Of a stretch of DNA of 64,000 nucleotides, positions 17,619 through 27,042 are shown piece by piece. Each line of letters starts with the position of its first letter. Within the stretch, counting starts at the first letter, position 1. The stretch lies in the NCBI RefSeq assembly GCF_000745015.1, contig NZ_JQNA01000002.1:2418001-2482000 (forward strand). Reading direction: 5' to 3'. This stretch comes from Burkholderia sp. 9120 (GTDB lineage: Bacteria > Pseudomonadota > Gammaproteobacteria > Burkholderiales > Burkholderiaceae). The notes below the pieces were generated by a model, which saw nothing but the letters and a program-made list of their open reading frames with translations, had not been told where the DNA came from and ran no database searches. The translations under genes were made by a program, and so were the position numbers.

Positions 17619-18938
17619 GTGACCGCGTCGCCGGAATCCCACCGGACTGCTACTTCGGCTGTTCCCTCTTCGTCTGACTCGTCCGCCTCGCCCGCCTCGT
17701 TGAGCGCGTCCACGTCCGACGCGCCCGACATCGCCAACCTCACCTACCTCGAACGCGGCACACGAGCCTACTGGCGCGCCAGCATCGCGCTGCTGTTCGC
17801 CGGCTACGCCACGTTCTCGCTGATGTACTGTGTGCAGCCTCTGCTGCCGTCCTTTTCCGCGGCGTTCAACGTGACGCCCGCGCAAAGCAGCCTGTCGCTG
17901 TCGGTGACCACGGCGGCGCTTGCGCTGGCTATCTTCGTCGCCGGTTTCGTCTCGGAAGGCTGGAGCCGTCACAAGCTGATGACGATGTCGCTCACGGTGT
18001 CGGCGCTGCTGACGATCGGCGTGTCGATCGCGCCGCAGTGGCATCAGTTGCTCGTATTGCGCGCGCTCGAAGGGCTCGCGCTCGGCGGCGTGCCGGCCGT
18101 CGCAATGGCCTACCTCGCCGAGGAAGTCCATCCCGACGGGCTCGGTCTCGCGATGGGCCTCTACGTCGGCGGCACGGCGATCGGCGGCATGGCGGGGCGC
18201 GTGATCACCGGCGTCGTCGCGGATCTGTTTTCATGGCGTGTGGCGATCGGCACGATCGGCGTGCTCGGCATTCTGTCGATGCTCGCCTTTCGCGCGCTGC
18301 TGCCGCCGTCGCGCCATTTCGTGCCGCGGCGTGGACTCGGTTTCGGCCATCACCGCAATGCATTGCTGAAGCAGTTCACGCGGCCTGGTTTGCCGTTGCT
18401 GTTTCTGCTCGGCTTCGTGCTGATGGGCAGTTTCGTGACGCTGTACAACTACATCGGCTACCGGCTGCTCGCGCCGCCTTACCGGTTGAACCAGACGGAG
18501 ATCGGTGCGATCTTCATCGTCTATCTGACGGGCGTGGTCGCGTCGCCATGGTCGGGCCGCATGGCCGATACCTTTGGCCGAGCACGCGTGCTGACGGCGA
18601 GCCTGCTGTTGATGGCGCTCGGTCTCGCCCTCACGCTGTTGCACCCGCTCGCGGCAATCGCGCTCGGCATTGCCTGCGTGACGTTCGGTTTCTTCGCCGG
18701 GCACTCGGTGGCAAGCGGCTGGGTCGGACGCCTCGCGAAAGAGGCCAAGGGCCAGGCCGCCGCGCTGTATCTGCTCGCGTATTACATCGGCTCGAGCGTG
18801 GTCGGCTCGTATGGCGGCCACATCTGGGCCGACTATGGATGGAACGGTGTCGCGGGACTCGTCGGTCTGCTGCTCGTGATCGGCATGCTGGCGGCGCTGC
18901 GCTTACGCGGACGTGAACGCGAACACGCCACCGGCTGA
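17619..18938 (+). CDS. MFS transporter
   Basis: A 439-residue major facilitator carrier with about 12 membrane helices after a Ser/Ala/Pro-rich N-terminal 50 residues. Motif A-like segments are present (GFVSEGWSRHKLM after helix 2 and GRMADTFGRARV in the second half). It resembles the YnfM/arabinose-efflux-type exporters. The GTG start is supported by AAGGAG eight bases upstream. It lies 94 bases after the outer membrane factor and might share the efflux operon transcript; substrate unknown. Confidence 0.9.
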   Translation: MTASPESHRTATSAVPSSSDSSASPASLSASTSDAPDIANLTYLERGTRAYWRASIALLFAGYATFSLMYCVQPLLPSFSAAFNVTPAQSSLSLSVTTAALALAIFVAGFVSEGWSRHKLMTMSLTVSALLTIGVSIAPQWHQLLVLRALEGLALGGVPAVAMAYLAEEVHPDGLGLAMGLYVGGTAIGGMAGRVITGVVADLFSWRVAIGTIGVLGILSMLAFRALLPPSRHFVPRRGLGFGHHRNALLKQFTRPGLPLLFLLGFVLMGSFVTLYNYIGYRLLAPPYRLNQTEIGAIFIVYLTGVVASPWSGRMADTFGRARVLTASLLLMALGLALTLLHPLAAIALGIACVTFGFFAGHSVASGWVGRLAKEAKGQAAALYLLAYYIGSSVVGSYGGHIWADYGWNGVAGLVGLLLVIGMLAALRLRGREREHATG

Positions 18939-19211
18939 CGGCTGACGCTTCGATCCGCTCTGCATGGAATACCCGTAAAAAGAAAGGCCAGTGTAAACAA
19001 ACGCTTCACTGTTTTCGTCCCATTTGCTGCGCCGCGCCAATCGCGGCAAGCCTTGGCGCGCCGGGTTCAGCGGCTTGCGAATAGCCGCTGCAGCGCCGCA
19101 CAGCGCAGCGATGACGGTCAAACCGTCTCCTATACTCGAATCGAGCCGGGCAGTTGCATGACGCCAACATGGCGCCGCTGCCTAAGCCAGTATCAGGTTA
19201 CGGAGACGACT

Positions 19212-19397
19212 ATGACGACCTACTTCACGATCGGCGATTTCATCCTGGTGATTCCGATGGCGCTGGCCGGCGCCCTGTTTGTCGGCGCGCTTCCCTGCAA
19301 GACGGAGTTTCGGCACAACGTGCTACGGGTACTCGGCGCACTGATCGGCGTGATGTTCGCGGTCGTGCTGGTCGAAGGTCTGCCGGCGCTGGTCTAG
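19212..19397 (+). CDS. Small conserved membrane protein (61 aa)
   Basis: A 61-residue, largely hydrophobic protein with two predicted membrane helices (about residues 6-23 and 37-56) joined by a short loop with PCKTEFRHN. The start at 19212 follows a GGAG site; the open frame upstream lacks coding character. A strong intrinsic terminator follows 13 bases after the stop. No function recognised. Confidence 0.7.
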   Translation: MTTYFTIGDFILVIPMALAGALFVGALPCKTEFRHNVLRVLGALIGVMFAVVLVEGLPALV

Positions 19398-19410
19398 CGA
19401 AACCGGCGCA

Positions 19411-19437
19411 AAAAAGCCGCCTCACGGGCGGCTTTTT
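19411..19437. terminator. Bidirectional intrinsic terminator
   Basis: AAAAAGCCGCC (19411-19421) pairs with GGCGGCTTTTT (19427-19437) around a 5-base loop. T-runs result on both strands, suiting the small membrane protein gene and the convergent aldo/keto reductase gene. Confidence 0.92.
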
Positions 19438-19484
19438 CTGTTGCTGCTGCGGCGGCAACGACTTCGGCCTGCAAGCGCCGGGAA

Positions 19485-20528
19485 TCAGATCGCCTGATCC
19501 GTCGACGGCTTTTCCCACAGGTTGATGCCACCTTCGGTCGCGTAGCGGTCGATCTCCGCGAGTTCGTCTTTCGAGAACGCGAGGTTCTTCAACGCGCCGA
19601 CGTTCTCACGCACCTGCTCCGCCCGGCTCGCGCCGATCAGCACGGAGGTCACGCGCGGGTCGCGCAACGCCCAGGCGAGCGCCATTTGCGCGAGGCTCTG
19701 GCCGCGACGCTGCGCGATGTCGTTGAGCTTGCGCACGTGCTCGATGTTCTGCTCGCTCAAATGCTCCTGCTTCAACGAACCGCCGCCCGGCTTATTGACG
19801 CGCGCGTCTTGCGGCACGCCGTTCAGATACTTGCCGGTCAGCAGACCTTGCGCGAGCGGCGTGAACGCGATCGACCCCGCGCCGACCTGCTCCAGCGTAT
19901 CCAGCAACTCGTGTTCGATCCAGCGGTTGAGCATGTTGTACGCGGGCTGATGGATCAGCAGCGGCACTTTGTATTCGGCGAGCAGCTTCGCCATTTCAAG
20001 CGTCTTGCTGGCCGAGTACGACGAAATCCCGATGTACAGCGCCTTGCCTTGCTGCACGGCAGTGGCCAACGCGCCGGCGGTTTCTTCGAGCGGCGTATCG
20101 GCATCGAAACGATGCGAATAGAAAATGTCGACGTAGTCGAGGCCCATGCGCTGCAGGCTCTGGTCGAGACTCGCAAGCACGTACTTGCGCGAGCCGCCGC
20201 CCTGCCCGTACGGGCCCGGCCACATGTCCCAACCGGCCTTCGACGAAATCAGCAGCTCGTCGCGATATGGCTTGAAGTCGTCCTTGAACAGACGGCCGAA
20301 GTTGGTTTCGGCACTGCCGTACGGCGGGCCGTAATTGTTCGCTAGGTCGAAGTGCGTGATGCCGAGGTCGAAGGCCGTGCGCAGAATGTCGCGCTGCGTG
20401 GAGATCGGCGTGGTGTCGCCGAAGTTGTGCCACAGGCCGATCGACAGCGCCGGCAGTTTGAGACCCGACTTGCCGCAGACGCGGTACTGCATGTCCGAAT
20501 AGCGTTCTGAAGCTGCTTCGTAAGCCAT
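19485..20528 (-). CDS. yghZ: Aldo/keto reductase, YghZ-type (L-glyceraldehyde 3-phosphate reductase)
   Basis: A 347-residue NADPH-dependent aldo/keto reductase, closely resembling E. coli YghZ along its whole length from memory. The catalytic tetrad is visible: Asp61 and Tyr66 in HFDLANNYGP, Lys97 in LLISSKAGWD and His139 in DIFYSHRFD. YghZ reduces L-glyceraldehyde 3-phosphate and methylglyoxal-like aldehydes. The frame is open further upstream, but the ATG at 20528 has an AAGGACA site and matches the family N-terminus. Confidence 0.92.
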   Translation of the reverse strand: MAYEAASERYSDMQYRVCGKSGLKLPALSIGLWHNFGDTTPISTQRDILRTAFDLGITHFDLANNYGPPYGSAETNFGRLFKDDFKPYRDELLISSKAGWDMWPGPYGQGGGSRKYVLASLDQSLQRMGLDYVDIFYSHRFDADTPLEETAGALATAVQQGKALYIGISSYSASKTLEMAKLLAEYKVPLLIHQPAYNMLNRWIEHELLDTLEQVGAGSIAFTPLAQGLLTGKYLNGVPQDARVNKPGGGSLKQEHLSEQNIEHVRKLNDIAQRRGQSLAQMALAWALRDPRVTSVLIGASRAEQVRENVGALKNLAFSKDELAEIDRYATEGGINLWEKPSTDQAI

Positions 20529-20763
20529 TGCTTGTGTCCTTGAAGTTGAGGTTGCCCAACCAGTGCGGGCGTGAGGCAATCGCATGCTGCGGGAGGCGTA
20601 CTTCGCGATGTGTCGCTCGACGTGTTGTCGACGCGTTGTTATAGACGGCTGGTCCGCTATGGTAGCCAATCGACGTGAACCCTGCAGAGGCCCAGTATGC
20701 GGGATGGACGATTGCTTGCACGTCCCCTACACTTTGCGCGGACCGAACTGATGGGAGAAGTAG

Positions 20764-20970
20764 ATGGTGAAGGCGATTTCAATCGCGCTGATTGTCGGCG
20801 GTATCGTGCTGCTGTATTTCGGCGGTCAGGCGTTCAACTCGGTGAGCAGCGAGGTTTCGCGTGTCTTCACGGGTTCGCCGACGAATAAGGCGATCATGCT
20901 GATCGTCGCCGGCGTGGCGGCCACGATCGCCGGCCTGACCGGCGTCGCGTTGTCGGGGCGCAAACGGTAA
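20764..20970 (+). CDS. DUF3185 family small membrane protein
   Basis: A 68-residue protein with two membrane helices (about residues 4-22 and 42-63) around a polar segment with VSRVFTGSPTNKA, the arrangement of DUF3185 proteins. GGGAGAAG precedes the ATG. Function unknown. Confidence 0.85.
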   Translation: MVKAISIALIVGGIVLLYFGGQAFNSVSSEVSRVFTGSPTNKAIMLIVAGVAATIAGLTGVALSGRKR

Positions 20971-21074
20971 GCGGCGATTAGCTGCCGGTGCGCGGCGCCT
21001 GGCTTCAGGCGCCGAGGCACCCGACGATGGCGCGAGCCGCGCCACGTGCTGGATCAACCACCCGGCTCAAACAA

Positions 21075-21836
21075 TCAGAACGCCACCTCGGGCTTGGCCG
21101 CCGACCGGCTGCCCGGCAACGGCACGTTGCTCGCGCCGTGATAGGTGTAGACCAGCGAAAACTTCACCTGGTCGCTGAGGTTCTTGCCGGCCGAATGCAG
21201 CGTATTGCAGTGGAAGAACACCACGTCGCCGCCCTTGAGTTCGGGCGATACCGCGGTGCGAATCCATGCCTCGTTGTCCGGCAGATCGGAGCGGAAAAAC
21301 TTGGCCTCGTCGAAGCGTTCGGAGGTGAACGACGCGTTGTGCGACTTCGGCACCAGCCAAAGCGCGCCGTTGTCGACCGTTTCGGAGCCGAGCGCCACCC
21401 ACACCGACACCAGATCGTCGCGCTCGAACGACCAGTAACGCACGTCGCGATGCCAGCCGGTCAAGCTGCCGTACGCCGGATGCTTGGTCATCACGCAGTT
21501 GTGATGCGCGCGCGACAGGCGCGGTTCCTCACCGAAATACAGCTCCATCCAGCCGCGAATTTCCGGCGCGGTGGCCCATTGCGCAAAGGCCGGCGCGCGG
21601 CCATAGGCGTCCAGCAAGCGGCGCACCGTCTGGCCGCCCGGCGCATGCCTGGAATCGGGCGCGCCGGGGTATTTCAGATCCGCCTCGAACTCGATCGGCG
21701 CCGCCGCTTCGTGCAACTGGCGCAGTGCAATCTGCTTCAACTCATCGCAACGCTCGGGCGACACCAATCCGGGCACCACGACAAAACCCTGCTCCCGCAA
21801 CGTCTGAATCTGCTCTTTCTTCGAATGAAGTGACAT
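21075..21836 (-). CDS. Phytanoyl-CoA dioxygenase (PhyH) family protein
   Basis: A 253-residue Fe(II)/2-oxoglutarate-dependent oxygenase. The iron-binding facial triad is visible as His129 and Asp131 (GWHRDVRYWSF) and His214 (CNTLHSAGKN). Family members hydroxylate small molecules; the substrate here is unknown because the gene stands alone between a DUF3185 gene and a long intergenic region. Confidence 0.88.
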   Translation of the reverse strand: MSLHSKKEQIQTLREQGFVVVPGLVSPERCDELKQIALRQLHEAAAPIEFEADLKYPGAPDSRHAPGGQTVRRLLDAYGRAPAFAQWATAPEIRGWMELYFGEEPRLSRAHHNCVMTKHPAYGSLTGWHRDVRYWSFERDDLVSVWVALGSETVDNGALWLVPKSHNASFTSERFDEAKFFRSDLPDNEAWIRTAVSPELKGGDVVFFHCNTLHSAGKNLSDQVKFSLVYTYHGASNVPLPGSRSAAKPEVAF

Positions 21837-22467
21837 GGTGTTCCGTTACCGTCGACTAGCTGATCCCTCGATTGTAAAGCGGGCGCGATCGGACAGTGCG
21901 CAGTTTCGCGGTGCGGGAAGACGTAGCGCAAATCAGTGAATAGCCCGCTCGCCACGAGCGTTAGAGTGAAATCGAATTACTTCGCGGACGTAATGAACCG
22001 TGATCGGGTATTCCAGAATCAATCTGAAAATGCCTGAAGATTAATCATTCAATGCGAATGGATTAAGAATCCGCGATTTCTCGCAACCAATCCTAGATGC
22101 GCACCGGGTCACTCGCGACGCGGCAAAATGCCCGCACGTCAAACGGGCAAACACGCACGATAATCGGTCGCAAAGGGCGCGACCCCGTCGACGCGCACCA
22201 TCGCTTTACTCCGTAAAAACCCCGATTCGCAGGGTAAAAACCGACTTTCTGACGTCATGAATCACGTGTAGCCTGCATACATGTTTAACGCCATTCCCGC
22301 ACTAGCGCGCCGCATACTGGCCGCTAAGGCCAATATCATCGGCCTCCGTGCCTTTTCCGATCGAATCCCGGGCATTCGCGCCGTTCCTTGCGATCCTGTC
22401 ATTGGCACATTTGCTGCTCTGACTGACGCACCTTCCGACACGCGACGCGTTGCCCACCTGTGAAGCC
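21837..22467. other. Long, relatively AT-rich intergenic region
   Basis: 631 bases with no well-supported gene. Bases 21960-22090 are clearly more AT-rich than their surroundings. Two GTAAAAACC repeats are described separately. A 60-codon frame at 22281-22463 ends just before the next gene but has no ribosome binding site or recognisable protein character, so I do not call it. A promoter for the downstream gene or an unrecognised RNA could lie here. Confidence 0.5.
22213..22242. repeat. Direct repeat GTAAAAACC, 21 bp apart
   Basis: GTAAAAACC occurs at 22213-22221 and 22234-22242. The start-to-start distance of 21 bases is two helical turns, which fits tandem sites for one protein, about 230 bases upstream of the small basic protein gene. 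Confidence 0.6.
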
Positions 22468-22836
22468 ATGCATACTCTTCTCAATACCCGCCTTACCCGC
22501 GCCGCGCTGAAAGCGGCACGTCCGGCGCGCCGCCATGTCGTGCGCGCGCTGCGCCACCATGCCACGCGCACCCGCGCAATGGGCGAACAATGGCGCGATG
22601 CCAAAGCGGTCGACGGCATTCGCACCTGGTTCCACACGTTCTTCTCCGCGCTGCGTCTGCAAGGCAGTTCGCGGCGCTTTTCGCTGCGCACGCTGCTGCG
22701 CAAGCCGACGCCGCTACGCCTCGCCGCCCCGCAACTCGTGCCGGTTGCCGCGCCACAAAACACGAGCCGCCGTCCGCGCCGCATGTCGACGAACGGCAGC
22801 ACCGGCTGGTTCGCGTTCGCGTTTGCGAGCCGTTAA
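22468..22836 (+). CDS. Small basic hypothetical protein (122 aa)
   Basis: A 122-residue, strongly Arg/His-rich protein (MHTLLNTRLTRAALKAARPARRH) with a central WFHTFFSALRLQG segment and a C-terminus ending in WFAFAFASR. I favour the ATG at 22468 over one six codons earlier. No domain recognised; the high positive charge suggests nucleic acid or membrane-surface contact, but this is inference. Competing antisense frames exist, so the call is tentative. The strong terminator downstream supports a gene in this direction, though it also serves metK. Confidence 0.5.
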   Translation: MHTLLNTRLTRAALKAARPARRHVVRALRHHATRTRAMGEQWRDAKAVDGIRTWFHTFFSALRLQGSSRRFSLRTLLRKPTPLRLAAPQLVPVAAPQNTSRRPRRMSTNGSTGWFAFAFASR

Positions 22837-22880
22837 GCGCGTAGCAAAACAGCTCGCCCCAACCAGCGCACCAGCAATAA

Positions 22881-22916
22881 AAAAACCCCGCCGGGCTCAC
22901 GCCCGGCGGGGTTTTT
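22881..22916. terminator. Bidirectional intrinsic terminator
   Basis: Perfect 16-base inverted repeat (22881-22896 with 22901-22916) around a TCAC loop, GC-rich at the loop end and A/T at the base, so each strand ends in T5. It separates the basic-protein gene from metK. Confidence 0.95.
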
Positions 22917-22936
22917 CTTAAGCGGACAGCCCGCGC

Positions 22937-24127
22937 TTATTCAACCAGCGCAGCGACCGGTTCCGTACCGGCAGCTTCAGCGAGCGCCAAAGCCTTGTCC
23001 GTGGATTCCCACGTGAATTCCGGCTCTTCACGGCCGAAGTGACCGTAAGCCGCGCTCTTCTCGTAGATCGGGCGCAGCAGGTCGAGCATCTGGATGATGC
23101 CCTTCGGACGCAGGTCGAAATGCTCCTGCACGAGGCGCGTGATCGTTGCATCCGACACGCGGCCCGTGCCGAACGTGTTGACCATCACCGAAGTCGGCTC
23201 AGCGACGCCGATCGCGTACGACACCTGAATCAGGCAGCGCGAAGCCAGACCGGCAGCCACGATGTTCTTCGCGACATAACGACCGGCGTAAGCCGCCGAA
23301 CGGTCGACCTTCGACGGATCCTTGCCCGAGAACGCGCCGCCGCCGTGCGGCGCCGCGCCGCCGTACGTGTCGACGATGATCTTGCGGCCCGTCAGGCCGC
23401 AATCGCCTTGCGGACCGCCAATCACGAAGCGGCCGGTCGGGTTCACGAGGAACTTGATGTCGCCCTTGATCAGTTCGGCCGGCAGCGTCGGCTTGATGAC
23501 TTCTTCGATCACGGCTTCGCGCAGCGTGGCCAGTTCGATATCCGGCGAATGCTGCGTGGACAGCACGACGGTGTCGATCGAATGCGGCTTGCCGTCGACG
23601 TAGCGCACGGTGACCTGCGACTTCGCGTCCGGACGCAGCCACGGCAGACGGCCGTCGCGGCGCAGATTCGCCTGACGTTCCACCAGACGGTGCGACAGGT
23701 GGATCGGCAGCGGCATCAGTTCCGGCGTTTCTTCACACGCGTAACCGAACATCAGGCCCTGGTCGCCGGCGCCTTGATCAAGGTTGTTGTCGTGCGCGCG
23801 GTCCACGCCTTGGGCGATGTCCGGCGATTGCTTGTCGTAAGCGACGAGCACCGCGCAGCCGCGGTAGTCGATGCCGTATTCGGTGTTGTCGTAGCCGATG
23901 CGCTTGATCGTATTGCGCGCGACCTGGATGTAATCGACGTTCGCGGTGGTGGTGATTTCACCGGCCAGCACGACCAGACCCGTGTTGCACAGCGTTTCCG
24001 CTGCGACACGCGAGTACTTGTCTTGCGTCAGGATAGCGTCGAGGATCGCGTCAGAGATCTGATCCGCGACTTTGTCGGGATGGCCTTCGGAGACGGATTC
24101 GGAAGTGAAGAGATAGTCGTTTGCCAC
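22937..24127 (-). CDS. metK: S-adenosylmethionine synthase MetK
   Basis: A 396-residue enzyme making S-adenosylmethionine from methionine and ATP. Diagnostic segments are [16 protein letters not shown] (ATP/methionine site), [12 protein letters not shown] and [19 protein letters not shown]. The start is GTG with TTGGAG upstream. The 5' leader (24128-24289) is unusually structured, which suggests post-transcriptional control; a promoter-like TATAAT lies at 24294-24299. Confidence 0.97.
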   Translation of the reverse strand: MANDYLFTSESVSEGHPDKVADQISDAILDAILTQDKYSRVAAETLCNTGLVVLAGEITTTANVDYIQVARNTIKRIGYDNTEYGIDYRGCAVLVAYDKQSPDIAQGVDRAHDNNLDQGAGDQGLMFGYACEETPELMPLPIHLSHRLVERQANLRRDGRLPWLRPDAKSQVTVRYVDGKPHSIDTVVLSTQHSPDIELATLREAVIEEVIKPTLPAELIKGDIKFLVNPTGRFVIGGPQGDCGLTGRKIIVDTYGGAAPHGGGAFSGKDPSKVDRSAAYAGRYVAKNIVAAGLASRCLIQVSYAIGVAEPTSVMVNTFGTGRVSDATITRLVQEHFDLRPKGIIQMLDLLRPIYEKSAAYGHFGREEPEFTWESTDKALALAEAAGTEPVAALVE

Positions 24128-24289
24128 GTTTCAGACTCCAATTGTGTGGTTACGGTTGAGTTTCACGTAGCCAGCTTCGGGAGCCTTGAAGCGGCGACGC
24201 TTTAGCGGAATACCTTACTGGCTGGGGCCTATCACGTGGATCGGACCCGCCAGCTTCGCCCCGCAAGTTGTCTATTAACTCGGCGAAGC
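24128..24289 (-). promoter_or_regulatory. Structured 5' leader of metK (candidate RNA regulator)
   Basis: Read on the minus strand, hairpin 1 pairs GCTTCGCC (24282-24289) with GGCGAAGC (24253-24260) and adds an inner GAGTT/AACTT stem. Hairpin 2 pairs CTGGC (24249-24253) with GCCAG (24218-24222) and extends inward through GGGTC/GGCCC and ATC/GAT. Hairpin 3 pairs GCTTC with GAAGC (24174-24192). The 9-mer GAAGCTGGC occurs twice (24249-24257 and 24170-24178), so the second copy can replace the first in pairing with GCCAG. Near the start, ACTCAA can pair with the ribosome binding site region TTGGAGT, with one bulge. I did not recognise a known riboswitch consensus. The pairings are read by eye, without folding energies. 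Confidence 0.55.
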
Positions 24290-24293
24290 CCTT

Positions 24294-24320
24294 ATTATAG
24301 CGGCTTCCTTTGTTTGTCAC
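24294..24320 (-). promoter_or_regulatory. Candidate metK promoter
   Basis: On the minus strand a perfect -10 TATAAT (24294-24299) is preceded by GTGACA (24315-24320), 5 of 6 to the -35 consensus, with a rather short 15-base spacer. Initiation would fall near 24287, at the start of the structured leader. Confidence 0.55.
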
Positions 24321-24404
24321 AGAGTGTCCACCCGTGTTGCATTTCGACCCGATCCAGAATTTCTTGAGTAAACCGTCGCTCGACGCCCTGAGCGGAGGAC
24401 CGAC

Positions 24405-25289
24405 ATGCTGAGTCGTCTTGGCGCCCATCTGGCGATCGGCCTGCTCAAATTTCTGGCACTGCTGCCCTACGGTTTCGTGGCAAGACTGGGCGACGGACTA
24501 GGCTGGCTGCTTTATCAGATTCCCAGCAAGCGCAAACGCGTCGTCCACGTCAACCTGAGCCTGTGTTTCCCGGAGTGGAGCGCGGAGCATCGCGAAGAGA
24601 TCGCGCAGAAACATTTCCGCCACGCGATCCGCAGCTACGTGGAGCGCAGCGTCCAGTGGTTCGGCTCGGCGGAAAAATTGAAGAAACTCATTCAGGTGGA
24701 CAGCGAGGTCGACCTGCTGGATCCGGACATGCCGCCCACGCTGTTGCTAGGCGCGCATTTCGTCGGCATCGAGGCCGGCTCCGTGTTCATCAATTACTCG
24801 CTGCACCGGCAGTGCGGCGCGCTCTACCAGCCGATGTCCAACAAGGTGCTCGACGACGTGGCGAAGGCCGCACGCGGCCGCTTCGGCTCCGACATGGCGA
24901 GCCGCGCCGACAGCGCTCGCATCGTGCTGCGCTGGCTGCGCGACCGCAAACCGGTCATGCTGGGCGCCGACATGGACTACGGCACGCGCAACTCCACCTT
25001 CGTGCCGTTCTTTGGCGTGCCCGCCTGCACGCTCACTGCGGTAGGCCGTCTGGCGGAAGTCGGGCACGCGCAGGTCGTGCCGTTCATCGGCGAGGTGCTG
25101 CCGAACTACAAGGGTTACCGGCTGAAGGTATTCAAGCCGTGGGAGAACTACCCCACTGGCGACGACGACGCGGACGCCCGTCGCATGAACGCCTTCCTGG
25201 AAGAACAGATTCAGCTGATACCCGAGCAGTACTACTGGGTGCACAAGCGCTTCAAAACCCGCCCGCCCGGCGAACCCAGCGTGTATTGA
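24405..25289 (+). CDS. lpxL: Lipid A lauroyl acyltransferase (LpxL/HtrB family)
   Basis: A 294-residue inner-membrane enzyme that adds a secondary acyl chain to lipid A precursor. One N-terminal hydrophobic segment (about residues 8-38) anchors it. The acyltransferase HX4E motif is His118...Glu123 ([10 protein letters not shown]), and the [16 protein letters not shown] segment is typical of the family. GCGGAGGA precedes the ATG. It is divergent from metK and followed 34 bases later by dapF. The acyl chain length it uses cannot be read from sequence. Confidence 0.92.
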   Translation: MLSRLGAHLAIGLLKFLALLPYGFVARLGDGLGWLLYQIPSKRKRVVHVNLSLCFPEWSAEHREEIAQKHFRHAIRSYVERSVQWFGSAEKLKKLIQVDSEVDLLDPDMPPTLLLGAHFVGIEAGSVFINYSLHRQCGALYQPMSNKVLDDVAKAARGRFGSDMASRADSARIVLRWLRDRKPVMLGADMDYGTRNSTFVPFFGVPACTLTAVGRLAEVGHAQVVPFIGEVLPNYKGYRLKVFKPWENYPTGDDDADARRMNAFLEEQIQLIPEQYYWVHKRFKTRPPGEPSVY

Positions 25290-25323
25290 ACGCAGGCGTG
25301 GGCGCGTCACTTACAATAGCGTG

Positions 25324-26187
25324 ATGAAACTGAAATTCACCAAAATGCACGGCGCGGGCAACGACTTCGTCGTGCTCGACGGCTACACCCAACCGGTCAA
25401 CCTGACGCCGGCGCAGGTGCGCGCGCTCGCGGACCGGCATTTCGGCGTCGGCGCCGACCAGTTGCTGCTGGTGGAAAAGCCCACCATCGCAGGCGTCGAT
25501 TTCAGATATCGCATCTTCAATTGCGACGGCGGTGAAGTCGAACATTGCGGCAACGGCTCGCGCTGTTTCGTGAAGTTCGTGCGCGACAAGGGTCTGACCG
25601 ACCAGCGCACGGTGCGCGTGCAGGTGCAGAACGGCACCCTCACGCTGACCCTGCAGGAAAACGGCGAGGTGCTCGTCGACATGGGCGCGCCGGTGTTCGA
25701 CCCGGAACGCGTGCCGTTTGCCACCAAGGGCCTCGAAGGCCGTCGCGAAGGCGCGGACACGCTGTGGCCGCTCGACGTGAACGGCACGACGCGCTGGATT
25801 TCAGTGGTGTCCATGGGCAATCCGCACGCGGTGCAAGTGGTCGACGACGTCGAAGCGTTTCCAGTGCTGGTCGAAGGCCCGGTGATCGAGCGTCACGCGC
25901 GCTTTCCGCAGCGCGTGAACGCGGGCTTCATGCAGATCGTCGGCCGTAGCGAGATCAAGTTGCGTGTGTTCGAGCGCGGCGCCGGCGAAACGCTGGCATG
26001 CGGCACGGGCGCGTGCGCGGCAGTCGCGGCCGGAATCCGGCGCGGTTTGCTCGAGGCGCCGGTGCTCGTGCATACGCATGGCGGCAAGCTGACCATCACG
26101 TGGGACAGTGCAAAAGCCGACGAGCCGTTGCTGATGGCCGGCCCTGCGGCGACCGTCTTCGAAGGCGAGATTGAGCTGGCCGATTAG
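25324..26187 (+). CDS. dapF: Diaminopimelate epimerase DapF
   Basis: A 287-residue PLP-independent racemase converting LL- to meso-diaminopimelate for lysine and peptidoglycan. Both active-site cysteines are present: Cys75 in [10 protein letters not shown] and Cys226 in [12 protein letters not shown] use the ATG, not the adjacent upstream GTG, because [15 protein letters not shown] is the family N-terminus. Confidence 0.97.
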   Translation: MKLKFTKMHGAGNDFVVLDGYTQPVNLTPAQVRALADRHFGVGADQLLLVEKPTIAGVDFRYRIFNCDGGEVEHCGNGSRCFVKFVRDKGLTDQRTVRVQVQNGTLTLTLQENGEVLVDMGAPVFDPERVPFATKGLEGRREGADTLWPLDVNGTTRWISVVSMGNPHAVQVVDDVEAFPVLVEGPVIERHARFPQRVNAGFMQIVGRSEIKLRVFERGAGETLACGTGACAAVAAGIRRGLLEAPVLVHTHGGKLTITWDSAKADEPLLMAGPAATVFEGEIELAD

Positions 26188-26256
26188 TTAGCTGCCTGAA
26201 TCCATTGACCGAAGCGCCGCCCCAGGGCGTCGCCCCGTAGTCCTTTAGCCGAAACC

Positions 26257-26988
26257 ATGAACGATCGCGAAGTCGCCGAATATTTGCTCGCCAACCCCGA
26301 ATTCTTCGCCGACCACGCGGAGACACTCGCGACCATCCGGCTCGCGAACCCGCACGGCAAAGCCGCGGTGTCGCTGCAGGAACGGCAGATGGAAATGCTG
26401 CGCGACAAGAACAAGCATCTCGAACGCCGCCTCGCCGAGCTGCTGCGCTACGGCCACGAGAACGACAGCATCGCGTCGAAATTCAATCGCTGGACCATCC
26501 GCGTGATGGCCGAGCGCGATCCGTACGCGTTGCCGCGCACGATCGCCAGCGGTTTGCGCGATATCTTCGACGTGCCGCAAGCCGCGCTGCGCGTGTGGGA
26601 CGTGGCCGAGCCTTATGCGCAAGCCGATTTCGCGCGCCACGTCGGTGAAGAAGTGCGGATTTTCGCCAATAGCCTGACCACGCCGTATTGCGGCGCGAAC
26701 ACCGGCTTCGAAGCGGCGCAGTGGCTGGTGCCGTCCGCGAATGCGACGGCTGCCGCGCCTGAAGAAAGCGCGTCCGGCGCAGCGCCGTCCGAAGCCGCGC
26801 ACGTCACCGAATCGATCGCACTGCTCGCGCTGCGCGACCCCGAGGGCAAGGAAGAAGCACCGACCTTCGGCCTGCTGGTGATGGGTTCCGCCGACGCGCG
26901 CCGCTTCCACGACGGCATGGCGACCGATTTCCTGACGCAGATCGGCGCGCTGGCCAGCGCCGCGCTGAGCCGTTTGCTGCCGCGCTGA
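26257..26988 (+). CDS. DUF484 family protein
   Basis: A 243-residue protein of the DUF484 family, a GAF-like fold normally found between dapF and xerC, as here. The N-terminus (VAEYLLANPEFFADH, then a coiled helix with LQERQMEMLRDKNKHLE) is diagnostic. An Ala/Pro-rich loop interrupts the domain at about residues 160-188. Function unknown; it belongs to the dapF-xerC transcription unit. Confidence 0.9.
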   Translation: MNDREVAEYLLANPEFFADHAETLATIRLANPHGKAAVSLQERQMEMLRDKNKHLERRLAELLRYGHENDSIASKFNRWTIRVMAERDPYALPRTIASGLRDIFDVPQAALRVWDVAEPYAQADFARHVGEEVRIFANSLTTPYCGANTGFEAAQWLVPSANATAAAPEESASGAAPSEAAHVTESIALLALRDPEGKEEAPTFGLLVMGSADARRFHDGMATDFLTQIGALASAALSRLLPR

Positions 26989-27042
26989 GCGCCGATCGTG
27001 CAACCGATCCGCTACCGCCGCCCTCGCCGCTAAAAGCCCATC

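Noticed and set aside
15835..17622. A 595-codon plus-strand frame overlapping the outer membrane factor gene
   Set aside because: Arg-rich out-of-frame reading of the adaptor end and the NodT-family gene.
22281..22463. A 60-codon frame just upstream of the small basic protein
   Set aside because: No ribosome binding site, no conserved-looking features, and it lies in a region that could instead be leader or promoter.
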